DNA of 5,110 nt from Chloroflexota bacterium (GCA_023434145.1 JAEYTI010000258.1:1-5110), one strand, 5' to 3'; shown: positions 1 through 5,110, numbered from the stretch's first letter. Program-made: numbers and translations. The notes: generated from the letters alone by a model not told the origin.

Positions 1-1121
1 GCTTCTTTGGCTTCGGCTTCGGTGTAGCCAAACGAGGCCACCTGTGGGTGCGAGTAGACAGCGCGGGGCATCATCTTGTAGTTGAGCTTGATCGTTTCGA
101 CCCCGGCAATGTTCTCGGCGCAGACAATGCCCTGAGCGGAGGCCACGTGCGCCAGCAATAGCTGGCCCGTTACGTCGCCAATGGCCCAGATGCCCGGCAC
201 GCTGGTCGCCATGCGGTCATCGATCTCAACGAATCCGCGCTCGGTGAGCTTGACACCCGCTTCTTCCAGCCCCAGGTCCTTGGTATTCGGACGGAAGCCG
301 ATAGCGATCATCGCTTGTTCAGCTTCCAGAGTCTTTTCTTCCTTACCCTCGCCCGGCGAGACGCGCACCTGCACGCCTTCCCCCTTGGCTTCTACGCTCA
401 TTACGCGGTGCCCGGTGAGCATCTTGATGCCACGTTTCTGGTAGGCCTTGGCCAGTTCAGCGCTGGATTCTTCATCTTCCAGCGGCAGGATGCGCGGCAG
501 CATTTCCACAATGGTCACATCGACGCCGTAGGCATTCCACACAGTGGCAAACTCAATGCCAATAGCCCCAGCGCCAATGATAATAACCGACTTGGGCAGC
601 TTCTCCTGCAGGATCGCTTCCTGATAGGTGACAATCTTCTCGCCGTCGACAGTCACGCCAGGAATTACGAAGGTGTGCGAGCCGGTGGCAAGGATAATAT
701 TCTTGGCTTTGATCTCGGTCTGCTTGCCTTCTTTATCCGTCACCTGGATGGTATCTTTGCCCTTGAGAACGGCAGTTCCCATGTGCGTGGTGATGTTGTT
801 CTTCTTCATCAAGAAGCCTACACCGCGCACCAGCCGGTCTGAGACCGAGCGGCTGCGCTTGACAGCAGCAGGAAAGTCGAGCTTGAGATTCTCGAAAGAG
901 AAGCCAAACTCCTTGCCGCGCTCGCGCAGGGTATGCGCGACATCGGCATTTTTTAGCAGCGCCTTGGAGGGGATACAGCCTACGTTCAAACACACGCCGC
1001 CCATCCACTGCTTTTCCACAATGGCCGTCTTCAATCCAAGCTGCGACGCCCGCACTGCCGCGACGTAACCGCCCGGCCCGGCGCCGATCACAACAACATC
1101 GTATGACTGATTCTCACTCAC
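1..1121 (-). CDS. lpdA: Dihydrolipoamide dehydrogenase (E3), 3' end cut by the window edge
   Basis: This is the FAD flavoenzyme that reoxidises the dihydrolipoyl arm of E2 and passes electrons to NAD+, giving NADH in the cytoplasm. In sequence, 373 residues are visible. They include an N-terminal FAD dinucleotide fold GAGPGG (13-18) ending in Glu36, the redox disulfide motif GGVCLNVGCIPSK with Cys44 and Cys49, and the ATGS segment near 145-148. A second Rossmann motif GAGAIGIE (183-190) follows, with Glu206 at the end of its second strand, as in NAD-specific enzymes. The FAD-contacting segment is IGDVTG...LAHVAS (314-327). The reading frame is unbroken. About 90-100 C-terminal residues, including the family's catalytic His-Glu pair in the dimer-interface domain, lie outside the window. 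The start is GTG at 1121, chosen for the AAGAGGT site five bases upstream; an in-frame GTG at 1151 has no such site. It is last in the cluster, 240 bases after E2. E3 proteins are often shared with other 2-oxoacid complexes and the glycine cleavage system, so it may not serve this complex alone. Confidence 0.95.
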   Translation of the reverse strand, partial: MSENQSYDVVVIGAGPGGYVAAVRASQLGLKTAIVEKQWMGGVCLNVGCIPSKALLKNADVAHTLRERGKEFGFSFENLKLDFPAAVKRSRSVSDRLVRGVGFLMKKNNITTHMGTAVLKGKDTIQVTDKEGKQTEIKAKNIILATGSHTFVIPGVTVDGEKIVTYQEAILQEKLPKSVIIIGAGAIGIEFATVWNAYGVDVTIVEMLPRILPLEDEESSAELAKAYQKRGIKMLTGHRVMSVEAKGEGVQVRVSPGEGKEEKTLEAEQAMIAIGFRPNTKDLGLEEAGVKLTERGFVEIDDRMATSVPGIWAIGDVTGQLLLAHVASAQGIVCAENIAGVETIKLNYKMMPRAVYSHPQVASFGYTEAEAKE

Positions 1122-1126
1122 GTTTG

Positions 1127-1133
1127 ACCTCTT
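1127..1133 (-). promoter_or_regulatory. Ribosome binding site of lpdA
   Basis: The minus strand reads AAGAGGT, then five bases, then GTG at 1121. This site decides in favour of the GTG start, because no ATG lies in frame nearby and the upstream GTG at 1151 has no purine-rich site. Confidence 0.75.
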
Positions 1134-1165
1134 TGGTTCTGGTTTCCCCACAAATTCATCGACTT

Positions 1166-1236
1166 TTGGTGTTTTTGAGATGGTTTTGGAATTCCATGCC
1201 TGGTATGGAATTACAAAACCATCTCAAAAACACCAA
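1166..1236. repeat. Long inverted repeat, 32-bp arms with one mismatch
   Basis: The arms are 1166..1197 and 1205..1236, with a 7-base loop GCCTGGT. They are complementary at 31 of 32 positions; the mismatch pairs G1189 with A1213. Outer ends read TTGGTG and CACCAA. No clear target-site duplication flanks it, and no U-tract follows on either strand. The inner part resembles the hairpin at 2841..2879 in the E1 beta-E2 spacer, so it is probably a member of a dispersed palindromic repeat family. A folded RNA or a small non-autonomous element are both possible. Confidence 0.9.
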
Positions 1237-1252
1237 GGGGTGTTGGTACACG

Positions 1253-1292
1253 ATTTCATTCCATTGTACTATGATGCACAATAGAATGAAAT
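1253..1292. repeat. Inverted repeat, 15-bp arms, 10-base loop
   Basis: The arms are 1253..1267 (ATTTCATTCCATTGT) and 1278..1292 (ACAATAGAATGAAAT). They match at 14 of 15 positions. In minus-strand RNA, the direction of the operon, the odd pair becomes a U-G wobble, so the helix is continuous in that transcript. In plus-strand RNA the same position is a C-A mismatch. This asymmetry weakly favours a role as operon RNA. Confidence 0.8.
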
Positions 1293-1309
1293 AGTGGATC
1301 GTTTTTGTC

Positions 1310-1350
1310 GTGTTGATCGATGATCGGCTTTGCCGATCATCGATCAACAC
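1310..1350. repeat. Perfect 19-bp hairpin with TTT loop just after the E2 stop
   Basis: The arms are 1310..1328 and 1332..1350, with a 3-base loop. The stem is rich in GATC/ATCGAT words and carries a GC-rich tip (CGGC/GCCG). It begins 11 bases after the E2 stop codon, the usual position of a terminator stem. However, the minus strand continues CGACAAAAACG after it, with no U-tract. It may be a 3'-end stabiliser, a processing site, a Rho-assisted pause or a repeat element. Confidence 0.88.
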
Positions 1351-1361
1351 ACTCGAAAAAT

Positions 1362-2825
1362 TTAAGTCCAGTTCTCCAGCGTCTCCACAATCTTTGCCAG
1401 GAAGCCGTCTGCTGACGCGCCATCCAGGATGCGGTGATCGAACGTCAGCGAGAGGTACATCATCGGGCGGATGGCAATGGTATCCGATCCGTTCGCGTCC
1501 ACAACCACAACACGCTTCTGGATCGCGCCCACACCCAGGATGCCGCACTGCGGCTGGTTGATGACCGGGGTGGCAAACAGCGATCCGCTGATGCCGTGGT
1601 TGGTGATGCTGAACGTGCCTCCCTGAACGTCCGCGGCTTGCAGCTTGTGCCCGCGCGCCCGCCCGGCGATATCCGAGATGGCCCGGGCAAGGCCCATCAG
1701 CGAGAGCCCGTCGGCGTCTTTGATCACCGGCACGATTAGCCCCTCTTCGCCGAGCGAAACCGCCAGCCCGATGTTGATCTGCCGGTGCAGGCGTATGCCC
1801 TCATCCGTCCACGAGGAATTGACCATCGGGAAGGCGCGTAACGCTTGCACCGTGGCAGCGACGAAGTAGGCGGTGTAGGTCAGGCGAGCCCCATCGCGGG
1901 CAAATGCGTCTTTGTTGGCGTTGAAGTGGGCCATCATGCGGTGCAGATCGGCTTCCATCACCGTTGTTACGTGCGGCGAGGTACGCAAGCTCATCACCAT
2001 GTGCTCGGCGATGCGCTTGCGCATATTGGTCAACGGCACCACCTGCCCGTCTCCCGGCAGAGAAGCTTCCTGCGGCTTTGCAGGTTGAACAGAAGTCTGT
2101 TGGGCAGTGGGAAACGGCTTCTGTTCCACTTGAGCCGGTTTTCCCTTCGCGAACACCATCTCGGTTGGGCGGAACAGATCGCCATCGGCTGGTGTTTCCC
2201 ACGGCATCTGCTCTATCGGGGCGGAAGCGGCTGCCGTCTCTGGCTTGCTCTCCAGATAAGCCAGCACATCCTTCTTCGTGATGCGCCCACCTTCACCGGT
2301 TCCGCGCACCTGGGTGAGATCCACCTGGTGCTCCTGCGCGATGCGCGCAACAACAGGTGAGATGAAGCCCAACTCGCGGCTGCGCCCCGCGGGTACCGGC
2401 TGAGTCTGTGCCGCTGGCTGAGCGGCGGTAGGAAGTGTGGAGCCTTCTCCAACAGCGGTATTTTGCTGCTCAACGGTTTCCTGGATCGCCTCAGCGGATT
2501 TGCCCGCCCCGGGCTCGGCAACTTCTGGCGCGCGCTCCTCTGGTTGAGCCGCCGGTGTTCCACTCGTTCCGCCGGGCAGTTCTTCGCCCGGCTCGCCTAC
2601 CCAGGCGATTACCGTCCCAGCCTTCACCGTCTCACCTTCCGGTACCACGATCTTGAGCAGCGTTCCACCCGCAGGGCTGGGGATTTCCGTGTCCACCTTA
2701 TCGGTGTTCACTTCCAGCAGCGATTCCATCTCATCGATGCGCTCGCCTTCCTGCTTCAGCCATTTGGTCACGGTTCCTTCAACAACCGATTCCCCCAGTT
2801 GGGGCATGATGATTTTCGTCGGCAT
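1362..2825 (-). CDS. bkdB: Lipoyl-dependent dihydrolipoamide acyltransferase (E2) of a 2-oxoacid dehydrogenase complex
   Basis: This is the core enzyme of the complex. Its swinging lipoyl arm takes the acyl group from E1 and transfers it to CoA, and is then reoxidised by E3. The 487 residues hold one N-terminal lipoyl domain (about 1-78) with the modified Lys43 in TDKVD. An Ala/Pro/Glu/Gln-rich linker (about 80-150) follows, then a peripheral-subunit binding domain (about 154-190, ISPVVARIAQEH and GTGEGGRITKKDV). A second long linker spans about 191-260. The catalytic domain (about 262-487) carries the DHRILDG motif at 463-469, with His464 and Asp468. Length and layout are usual for a single-lipoyl E2. 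The ATG at 2825 begins the canonical lipoyl start (PTKIIMPQLGESV) and has GGGAG five bases upstream. The exact acyl substrate cannot be read from E2 alone: pyruvate, branched-chain and 2-oxoglutarate E2s share this layout. The bkd label rests on the neighbouring E1 genes. Confidence 0.95.
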   Translation of the reverse strand: MPTKIIMPQLGESVVEGTVTKWLKQEGERIDEMESLLEVNTDKVDTEIPSPAGGTLLKIVVPEGETVKAGTVIAWVGEPGEELPGGTSGTPAAQPEERAPEVAEPGAGKSAEAIQETVEQQNTAVGEGSTLPTAAQPAAQTQPVPAGRSRELGFISPVVARIAQEHQVDLTQVRGTGEGGRITKKDVLAYLESKPETAAASAPIEQMPWETPADGDLFRPTEMVFAKGKPAQVEQKPFPTAQQTSVQPAKPQEASLPGDGQVVPLTNMRKRIAEHMVMSLRTSPHVTTVMEADLHRMMAHFNANKDAFARDGARLTYTAYFVAATVQALRAFPMVNSSWTDEGIRLHRQINIGLAVSLGEEGLIVPVIKDADGLSLMGLARAISDIAGRARGHKLQAADVQGGTFSITNHGISGSLFATPVINQPQCGILGVGAIQKRVVVVDANGSDTIAIRPMMYLSLTFDHRILDGASADGFLAKIVETLENWT

Positions 2826-2840
2826 TTGCTCTCCCGTTTT

Positions 2841-2879
2841 CTATTTTTGGTATTTCATGGGTACGGAATACCAAAATAG
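2841..2879. repeat. Hairpin between E1 beta and E2
   Basis: The arms 2841..2854 and 2867..2879 pair over 13 bp with one bulged base, around a 12-base loop. The stem begins immediately after the E1 beta TAG stop and ends just before the E2 ribosome binding site, which stays unpaired. No U-tract follows on the minus strand. Its sequence resembles the centre of the repeat at 1166..1236: both read TTTTG, two bases, ATTCC, one base, TACC on one side and CCAAAA at the other end. Confidence 0.82.
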
Positions 2880-3863
2880 CTAAAACCTGCTCAATTCGCG
2901 CATCGCCTCGGCGATTTTCTCCACATCGGGCATGAACCAGTCTTGCATGGGATGGCTGAACGGCACGGCGGGCACGTCTGGGGCGCACAGGCGGCGCACC
3001 GGCGCATCCAGCGAGGTGAATGCACCCTCGGCAATCGTCGCGGCGATTTCTGCGGCATAGGTGCCGGTGTGGTTGTCCTCCGAGACGATCAGCGCCTTGC
3101 TGGTCTTTTCCACCGACTTCAGGATGCTTTCGCGGTCGACCGGGTAGAGCGTGCGCAGGTCGACTACCTCTACATCGATGCCCTCTTCCGCCACCTTTTC
3201 GGCGGCTTGCAGGGCGTAGAAGTGCATCATCCCGTAGGCAAAACAGGTCAGATCGCTGCCTTCGCGGGTGACGGCTGCCGGGCCAATCGGCACGGTGTAC
3301 TCTTCCTCGGATACTTCGCCGCGGATCAGCCGGTAACCCTTCTTCGGCTCAAAGAACAGCACCGGGTTGGGGTCGCGGACAGCGGATTTCAGCAGTCCTT
3401 TGGCATCGTGCGGGTTGGAGGGGATGACCACCTTCAAGCCGGGCACGTGGGTGAAGAACGCTTCCAGACTCTGCGAATGGTACAGCCCGCCGCCGATCCC
3501 GCCGCCGTATGGGGCACGGATGACCATGGGCACGGTCCATTCGCCGTTGGAGCGGTAGCACATTTTGGCCGCCTCACTGACGATCTGGTTCATGGCAGGG
3601 TAGATAAAATCGGCGAACTGGATCTCGCAGATGGGCTTCATGCCGTACAGCGCCGCGCCGATACCGACGCCGACGATGGAAAGCTCCGCTAGCGGTGAGT
3701 CGATGATGCGCTCCGCGCCGTACTTCTCGATCAGCCCCTGCGTGGCGCGGAACACCCCGCCGCGCGCGCCCACGTCCTCGCCGGTGATAAATACGTCGGG
3801 GTCGCGGGCCAGCTCTTCATCCATTGCCATGCGGACGGCTTCGATGAGGGTCTTCTCAGGCAT
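2880..3863 (-). CDS. bkdAB: 2-oxoisovalerate dehydrogenase E1 component, beta subunit
   Basis: This is the beta subunit of the thiamine-diphosphate-dependent E1 decarboxylase, an alpha2-beta2 tetramer with the TPP sites at the alpha/beta interface. The 327 residues match the family's usual length (about 325). An N-terminal pyrimidine-binding domain carries GEDVGARGGVFRAT (28-41) and DSPLAE with Glu60, the residue expected to activate the cofactor's aminopyrimidine. It also has EIQFADFIYPAMNQI (80-94), RAPYGGG (116-122) and LYHSQS (127-132) with the active-site His129. A C-terminal transketolase-like domain follows from about 195, including VDLRTLYPVD (234-243) and SEDNHTGTYAAE (261-272). The wording is closest to BkdAB-type proteins, where YHSQS and KGLLKSA are typical. 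Residue 124 is Gly (GGGIGGGLYHSQS) where many relatives have His. The ATG at 3863 has a strong GAGGAGGT site and overlaps the end of E1 alpha by 8 bases (ATGCCTGA), which suggests translational coupling and equal subunit output. Upstream in-frame codons to 3965 encode basic low-complexity residues and are not used. Confidence 0.95.
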   Translation of the reverse strand: MPEKTLIEAVRMAMDEELARDPDVFITGEDVGARGGVFRATQGLIEKYGAERIIDSPLAELSIVGVGIGAALYGMKPICEIQFADFIYPAMNQIVSEAAKMCYRSNGEWTVPMVIRAPYGGGIGGGLYHSQSLEAFFTHVPGLKVVIPSNPHDAKGLLKSAVRDPNPVLFFEPKKGYRLIRGEVSEEEYTVPIGPAAVTREGSDLTCFAYGMMHFYALQAAEKVAEEGIDVEVVDLRTLYPVDRESILKSVEKTSKALIVSEDNHTGTYAAEIAATIAEGAFTSLDAPVRRLCAPDVPAVPFSHPMQDWFMPDVEKIAEAMRELSRF

Positions 3864-4857
3864 GGGGGACCTCCTCGCGGGTGGGGATCTCTTCGGCATA
3901 GACGGGGTAGCGCGCCTCTTCGGGGTCGGGGTAGGGCGCTTCTTCGGCGTAGCGTACCGCCTCATCGACCATTTCTTTGGCTTTGGCTTCCATTTCTTCC
4001 AGGTTCTTGGGGGTAAGCACGCCTTCTCGCTCTAGTGTGGCGCGGGCGCGGATCAGCCCATCCTTGCGCTTGTTCTCTTCCACTTCCTCGCGCGAGCGGT
4101 AGGAGCGGTCGTCGTCATCGGAGCTGTGCGGGGTAATGCGGTAGATGCGCGTTTCGATCACGGTGGGTCCGCCGCCGCTGCGGGCGCGCTCTACAGCCTC
4201 TACGAACACCCGGTAGGTTTCCAGCAGATCGTTGCCGTCCACCATAACGCCGGTCAGGCCCAGCCCGCAGGCCTTGTCTGCCGCGGATTTCACCGCCATC
4301 TGCCGGTCGGTGGGCACAGAGATGGCATACTGGTTATTCTGCACGTTGAAAATCACCGGCAGCATATGGATGGCCGCCCAGTTGACTGCCTCGTACCATT
4401 CGCCTTGCGAGGTAGAACCCTCGCCGATCGTGGTCAGCACCACTTTGTCGTCGCCGCGCATTTTGATCGCCAGACCAATACCCGAGGCATGCACTGCCTG
4501 GGTTGCCACGGGCGCGGAGTGACTGACCACGTTGCTGCGCCGCAAACCCCAGTGGCTGGGCATCTGCCGCCCGCCAGAGCTAGGCTCTTCGCGCTTGCCC
4601 ATCAGTCCAAGGATAAATTCACGCGGGGTCATGCCAAGCGCCAGCATTAGGGCCAGGTCGCGGTAGTAAGGGGCAACCCAGTCATGCCCGCGTTTTAATG
4701 CAAAAGCAGCGCCTACCTGCGCCGCTTCATGCCCGATCCCAGATATGTGAAAAGCGATTCGCCCCTGACGGTGCAGCGCCCAGGCGCGCTCGTCCACCCG
4801 CCGGGCAAGCAGCATCGTCCAGAACATCTCCCGCTTAAGATCAGCGGAAAGCTCCAT
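3856..4857 (-). CDS. bkdAA: 2-oxoisovalerate dehydrogenase E1 component, alpha subunit
   Basis: This subunit binds thiamine diphosphate and Mg2+, decarboxylates the 2-oxoacid and, with E1 beta, acylates the E2 lipoyl arm. The 333 residues are near the family's normal length. Visible features are YYRD (64-67), GGRQMPSHW (95-103), SAPVATQ (114-120) and the TPP motif, which starts GEGSTSQGEW (145-154) and ends QNN (173-175). A phosphate/lipoyl-contact loop TPHSSDDDDRSYRS (242-255) contains His244. The GEG form of the motif, GGRQMP and HSSDDDD are the signature wording of BkdAA-type branched-chain enzymes; pyruvate-type proteins usually have GDG. The C-terminus is rich in Glu, Pro and Tyr (YAEE and YPDPEE). 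The start at ATG 4857 is set by a strong GGAGGAGGA site; an in-frame TTG extension to 4926 has none. It is the first gene of the cluster. A role with a broader substrate range, including pyruvate, cannot be excluded. Confidence 0.94.
   Translation of the reverse strand: MELSADLKREMFWTMLLARRVDERAWALHRQGRIAFHISGIGHEAAQVGAAFALKRGHDWVAPYYRDLALMLALGMTPREFILGLMGKREEPSSGGRQMPSHWGLRRSNVVSHSAPVATQAVHASGIGLAIKMRGDDKVVLTTIGEGSTSQGEWYEAVNWAAIHMLPVIFNVQNNQYAISVPTDRQMAVKSAADKACGLGLTGVMVDGNDLLETYRVFVEAVERARSGGGPTVIETRIYRITPHSSDDDDRSYRSREEVEENKRKDGLIRARATLEREGVLTPKNLEEMEAKAKEMVDEAVRYAEEAPYPDPEEARYPVYAEEIPTREEVPHA
3869..3876 (-). promoter_or_regulatory. Ribosome binding site of E1 beta
   Basis: The minus strand reads GAGGAGGT, then five C bases, then ATG at 3863. 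The site lies inside the last codons of E1 alpha. It fixes the E1 beta start at the PEKTLIEAV sequence instead of the longer reading frame that opens at 3965. Confidence 0.85.
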
Positions 4858-4863
4858 TGGTGA

Positions 4864-4872
4864 TCCTCCTCC
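4864..4872 (-). promoter_or_regulatory. Ribosome binding site of E1 alpha
   Basis: The minus strand reads GGAGGAGGA, six bases, then ATG at 4857. This places the start at the MELSADLK sequence. The longer frame back to TTG at 4926 would add 23 residues with no family similarity and no binding site. Confidence 0.85.
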
Positions 4873-4932
4873 GATGTGTTTTGTCGAGTACCCGCTACAG
4901 CCCATCCCCCTGTAGGGACGAAGCAATTTCCC

Positions 4933-4964
4933 CCATACCTGTATTTATCCTATAAACCATACCT
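4933..4964. repeat. Direct repeat CCATACCT x2 in the leader
   Basis: The 8-mer CCATACCT occurs at 4933..4940 and again at 4957..4964, 24 bases apart start to start. A partial copy, CCATATTG, begins at 4971. Two identical 8-mers in an AT-rich promoter-proximal stretch could be a tandem operator, but short repeats also arise by chance. Confidence 0.4.
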
Positions 4965-4968
4965 AGTT

Positions 4969-4980
4969 TACCATATTGTA
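4969..4980. promoter_or_regulatory. Near-palindrome at the predicted transcription start
   Basis: TACCATATTGTA equals its reverse complement at 10 of 12 positions. It abuts the candidate -10 and covers the predicted start point, a position where a repressor would act. Without homologous promoters to compare, this is only a candidate operator. Confidence 0.3.
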
Positions 4981-5008
4981 CATTAGAGGATCATCAGAAA
5001 AAGGTCAA
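4980..5008 (-). promoter_or_regulatory. Candidate sigma-70-type promoter for the operon
   Basis: The minus strand has TTGACC (5003..5008), a 17-base spacer and TAATGT (4980..4985). The -35 is 5 of 6 to consensus and the spacing ideal, but the -10 matches only 3 of 6 (first, second and last bases). Initiation would fall near 4973 and give a leader of roughly 115 bases. A TACAAT hexamer slightly downstream is a better -10 but lies 22 bases from TTGACC, which is too far. Confidence 0.4.
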
Positions 5009-5012
5009 ATGG

Positions 5013-5065
5013 GATTATTACGAGGGCAGGGACAAAAATACTTTGTCCCTGCCCTCGTAATAATC
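5013..5065. repeat. Perfect 24-bp inverted repeat upstream of the operon promoter
   Basis: The arms 5013..5036 and 5042..5065 are exactly complementary, with a 5-base loop AATAC. The stem contains a GC-rich core (CGAGGGCAGGG). It ends five bases before the candidate -35 element. On the minus strand a TTTTT run comes only about 11 bases after the stem, so it is a weak intrinsic terminator at best. It may separate an upstream gene from this operon, or be a dispersed palindromic repeat. Confidence 0.88.
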
Positions 5066-5110
5066 TTGGTATCCTGTTACTTTGGTCGTGATGGATGTGC
5101 GCGGGTGCGA
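5066..5110 (-). other. Window edge, possible 3' tail of an upstream gene
   Basis: The last 30 or so bases are GC-rich like the genes. On the minus strand one frame reads RTRAHPSRPK and then TAA at 5077..5079, followed about 11 bases later by the 24-bp hairpin, which would be a normal gene-end layout. Other frames also stay open over so short a stretch, so this is only a guess and no product can be named. Confidence 0.2.

Larger units (their letters stand above)
1122..1361. other. 240-base E2-E3 spacer packed with three inverted repeats
   Basis: No gene was found between the E2 stop (1362) and the lpdA start (1121). In transcription order the spacer holds a perfect 19-bp hairpin (1310..1350), a 15-bp hairpin (1253..1292) and a 32-bp hairpin (1166..1236). 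Together their arms and loops cover more than half of the spacer. None is followed by a run of T on the minus strand, so none looks like a standard intrinsic terminator for this operon. No clear promoter for lpdA is visible. A TACAAT hexamer occurs inside the middle hairpin but has no good -35 partner at normal spacing. The region is much more AT-rich than the flanking genes. Confidence 0.85.
4858..5012 (-). other. Leader and upstream region of the operon, no gene
   Basis: No coding region was found. In order from E1 alpha outward it holds the ribosome binding site, a small inverted repeat CTACAG/CTGTAG (4895..4900 and 4910..4915), and a stretch resembling half of a common dispersed palindrome (4917..4933). 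Beyond these are a repeated CCATACCT word, a 12-base near-palindrome (4969..4980) and a candidate promoter. The AT-rich part (about 4935..5010) contrasts with the GC-rich gene and suits a promoter region. Confidence 0.6.

Noticed and set aside
315..842. Plus-strand open frame opposite lpdA
   Set aside because: It is antisense to the conserved E3 coding sequence and has no recognisable motif or ribosome binding site.
1262..1310. A separate promoter for lpdA around the TACAAT hexamer in the middle hairpin
   Set aside because: No -35-like hexamer is found at 16-18 bases upstream, and TACAAT is part of the hairpin arm.
1166..1350. CRISPR array
   Set aside because: The three inverted repeats differ in sequence and length, and there are no regularly spaced direct repeats.
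1122..1361. Riboswitch or T-box leader before lpdA
   Set aside because: The stems are simple palindromes with short loops. No conserved aptamer core, T-box sequence or terminator/antiterminator pair was seen.
1103..1548. Open frames on both strands across the E2-E3 spacer that encode nearly the same peptide (plus: WFWNSMPGMELQNHLKNTK; minus: WFCNSIPGMEFQNHLKNTK)
   Set aside because: The mirrored peptides are a direct result of the 32-bp inverted repeat read from both sides. The frames overlap E2 or the E3 start, lack a ribosome binding site and match no family known to me.
2943..3692. Long plus-strand open frame (249 codons) opposite E1 beta
   Set aside because: It lies entirely antisense to a well-recognised gene, shows no recognisable domain and reflects the GC-rich codon pattern of the real gene.
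3864..3965. N-terminal extension of E1 beta from 3965
   Set aside because: The added residues are basic low-complexity sequence read out of frame from the end of E1 alpha; ATG 3863 has a strong ribosome binding site and starts the conserved sequence.
4858..4926. N-terminal extension of E1 alpha from TTG at 4926
   Set aside because: It has no Shine-Dalgarno site and no family similarity, whereas ATG 4857 has a strong one at ideal spacing.

Overview
The window carries one minus-strand gene cluster that reads right to left and encodes a complete 2-oxoacid dehydrogenase multienzyme complex: E1 alpha (4857..3856), E1 beta (3863..2880), E2 dihydrolipoamide acyltransferase (2825..1362) and E3 dihydrolipoamide dehydrogenase (1121 to beyond the left edge). 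The E1 subunits look most like the branched-chain 2-oxoacid (2-oxoisovalerate) dehydrogenase branch, of the BkdAA/BkdAB type, rather than heterotetrameric pyruvate dehydrogenase. The expected reaction is 2-oxoacid + CoA + NAD+ to acyl-CoA + CO2 + NADH. It would feed branched-chain amino-acid breakdown or the supply of branched-chain fatty-acid primers.

The host is a bacterium with moderately high GC, strong Shine-Dalgarno sites and at least one GTG start. The protein style and the hairpin-rich spacers would fit an Anaerolineae-like Chloroflexota lineage, but a Firmicute-like or Deinococcus-Thermus-like source cannot be excluded from this window. No mobile-element protein, tRNA, rRNA or CRISPR array was found.

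Layout from right to left, in the direction of transcription. At 5066..5110 is an edge stretch that may be the tail of another gene. At 5013..5065 is a perfect 24-bp inverted repeat. At about 4925..5008 is a probable promoter region with a TTGACC/TAATGT pair, a near-palindrome and a repeated 8-mer. E1 alpha and E1 beta follow and overlap by 8 bases. A 54-base spacer with a hairpin separates E1 beta from E2. A 240-base spacer with three successive inverted repeats separates E2 from E3. E3 is cut by the window edge and lacks its C-terminal interface domain.

The genes themselves are ordinary and intact. The unusual part is the non-coding DNA between them. Each spacer holds at least one strong inverted repeat without a U-tract, and the E1 beta-E2 and E2-E3 spacers contain hairpins with related cores, which points to a dispersed repeat family. 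I see no evidence for a wholly new protein system here.
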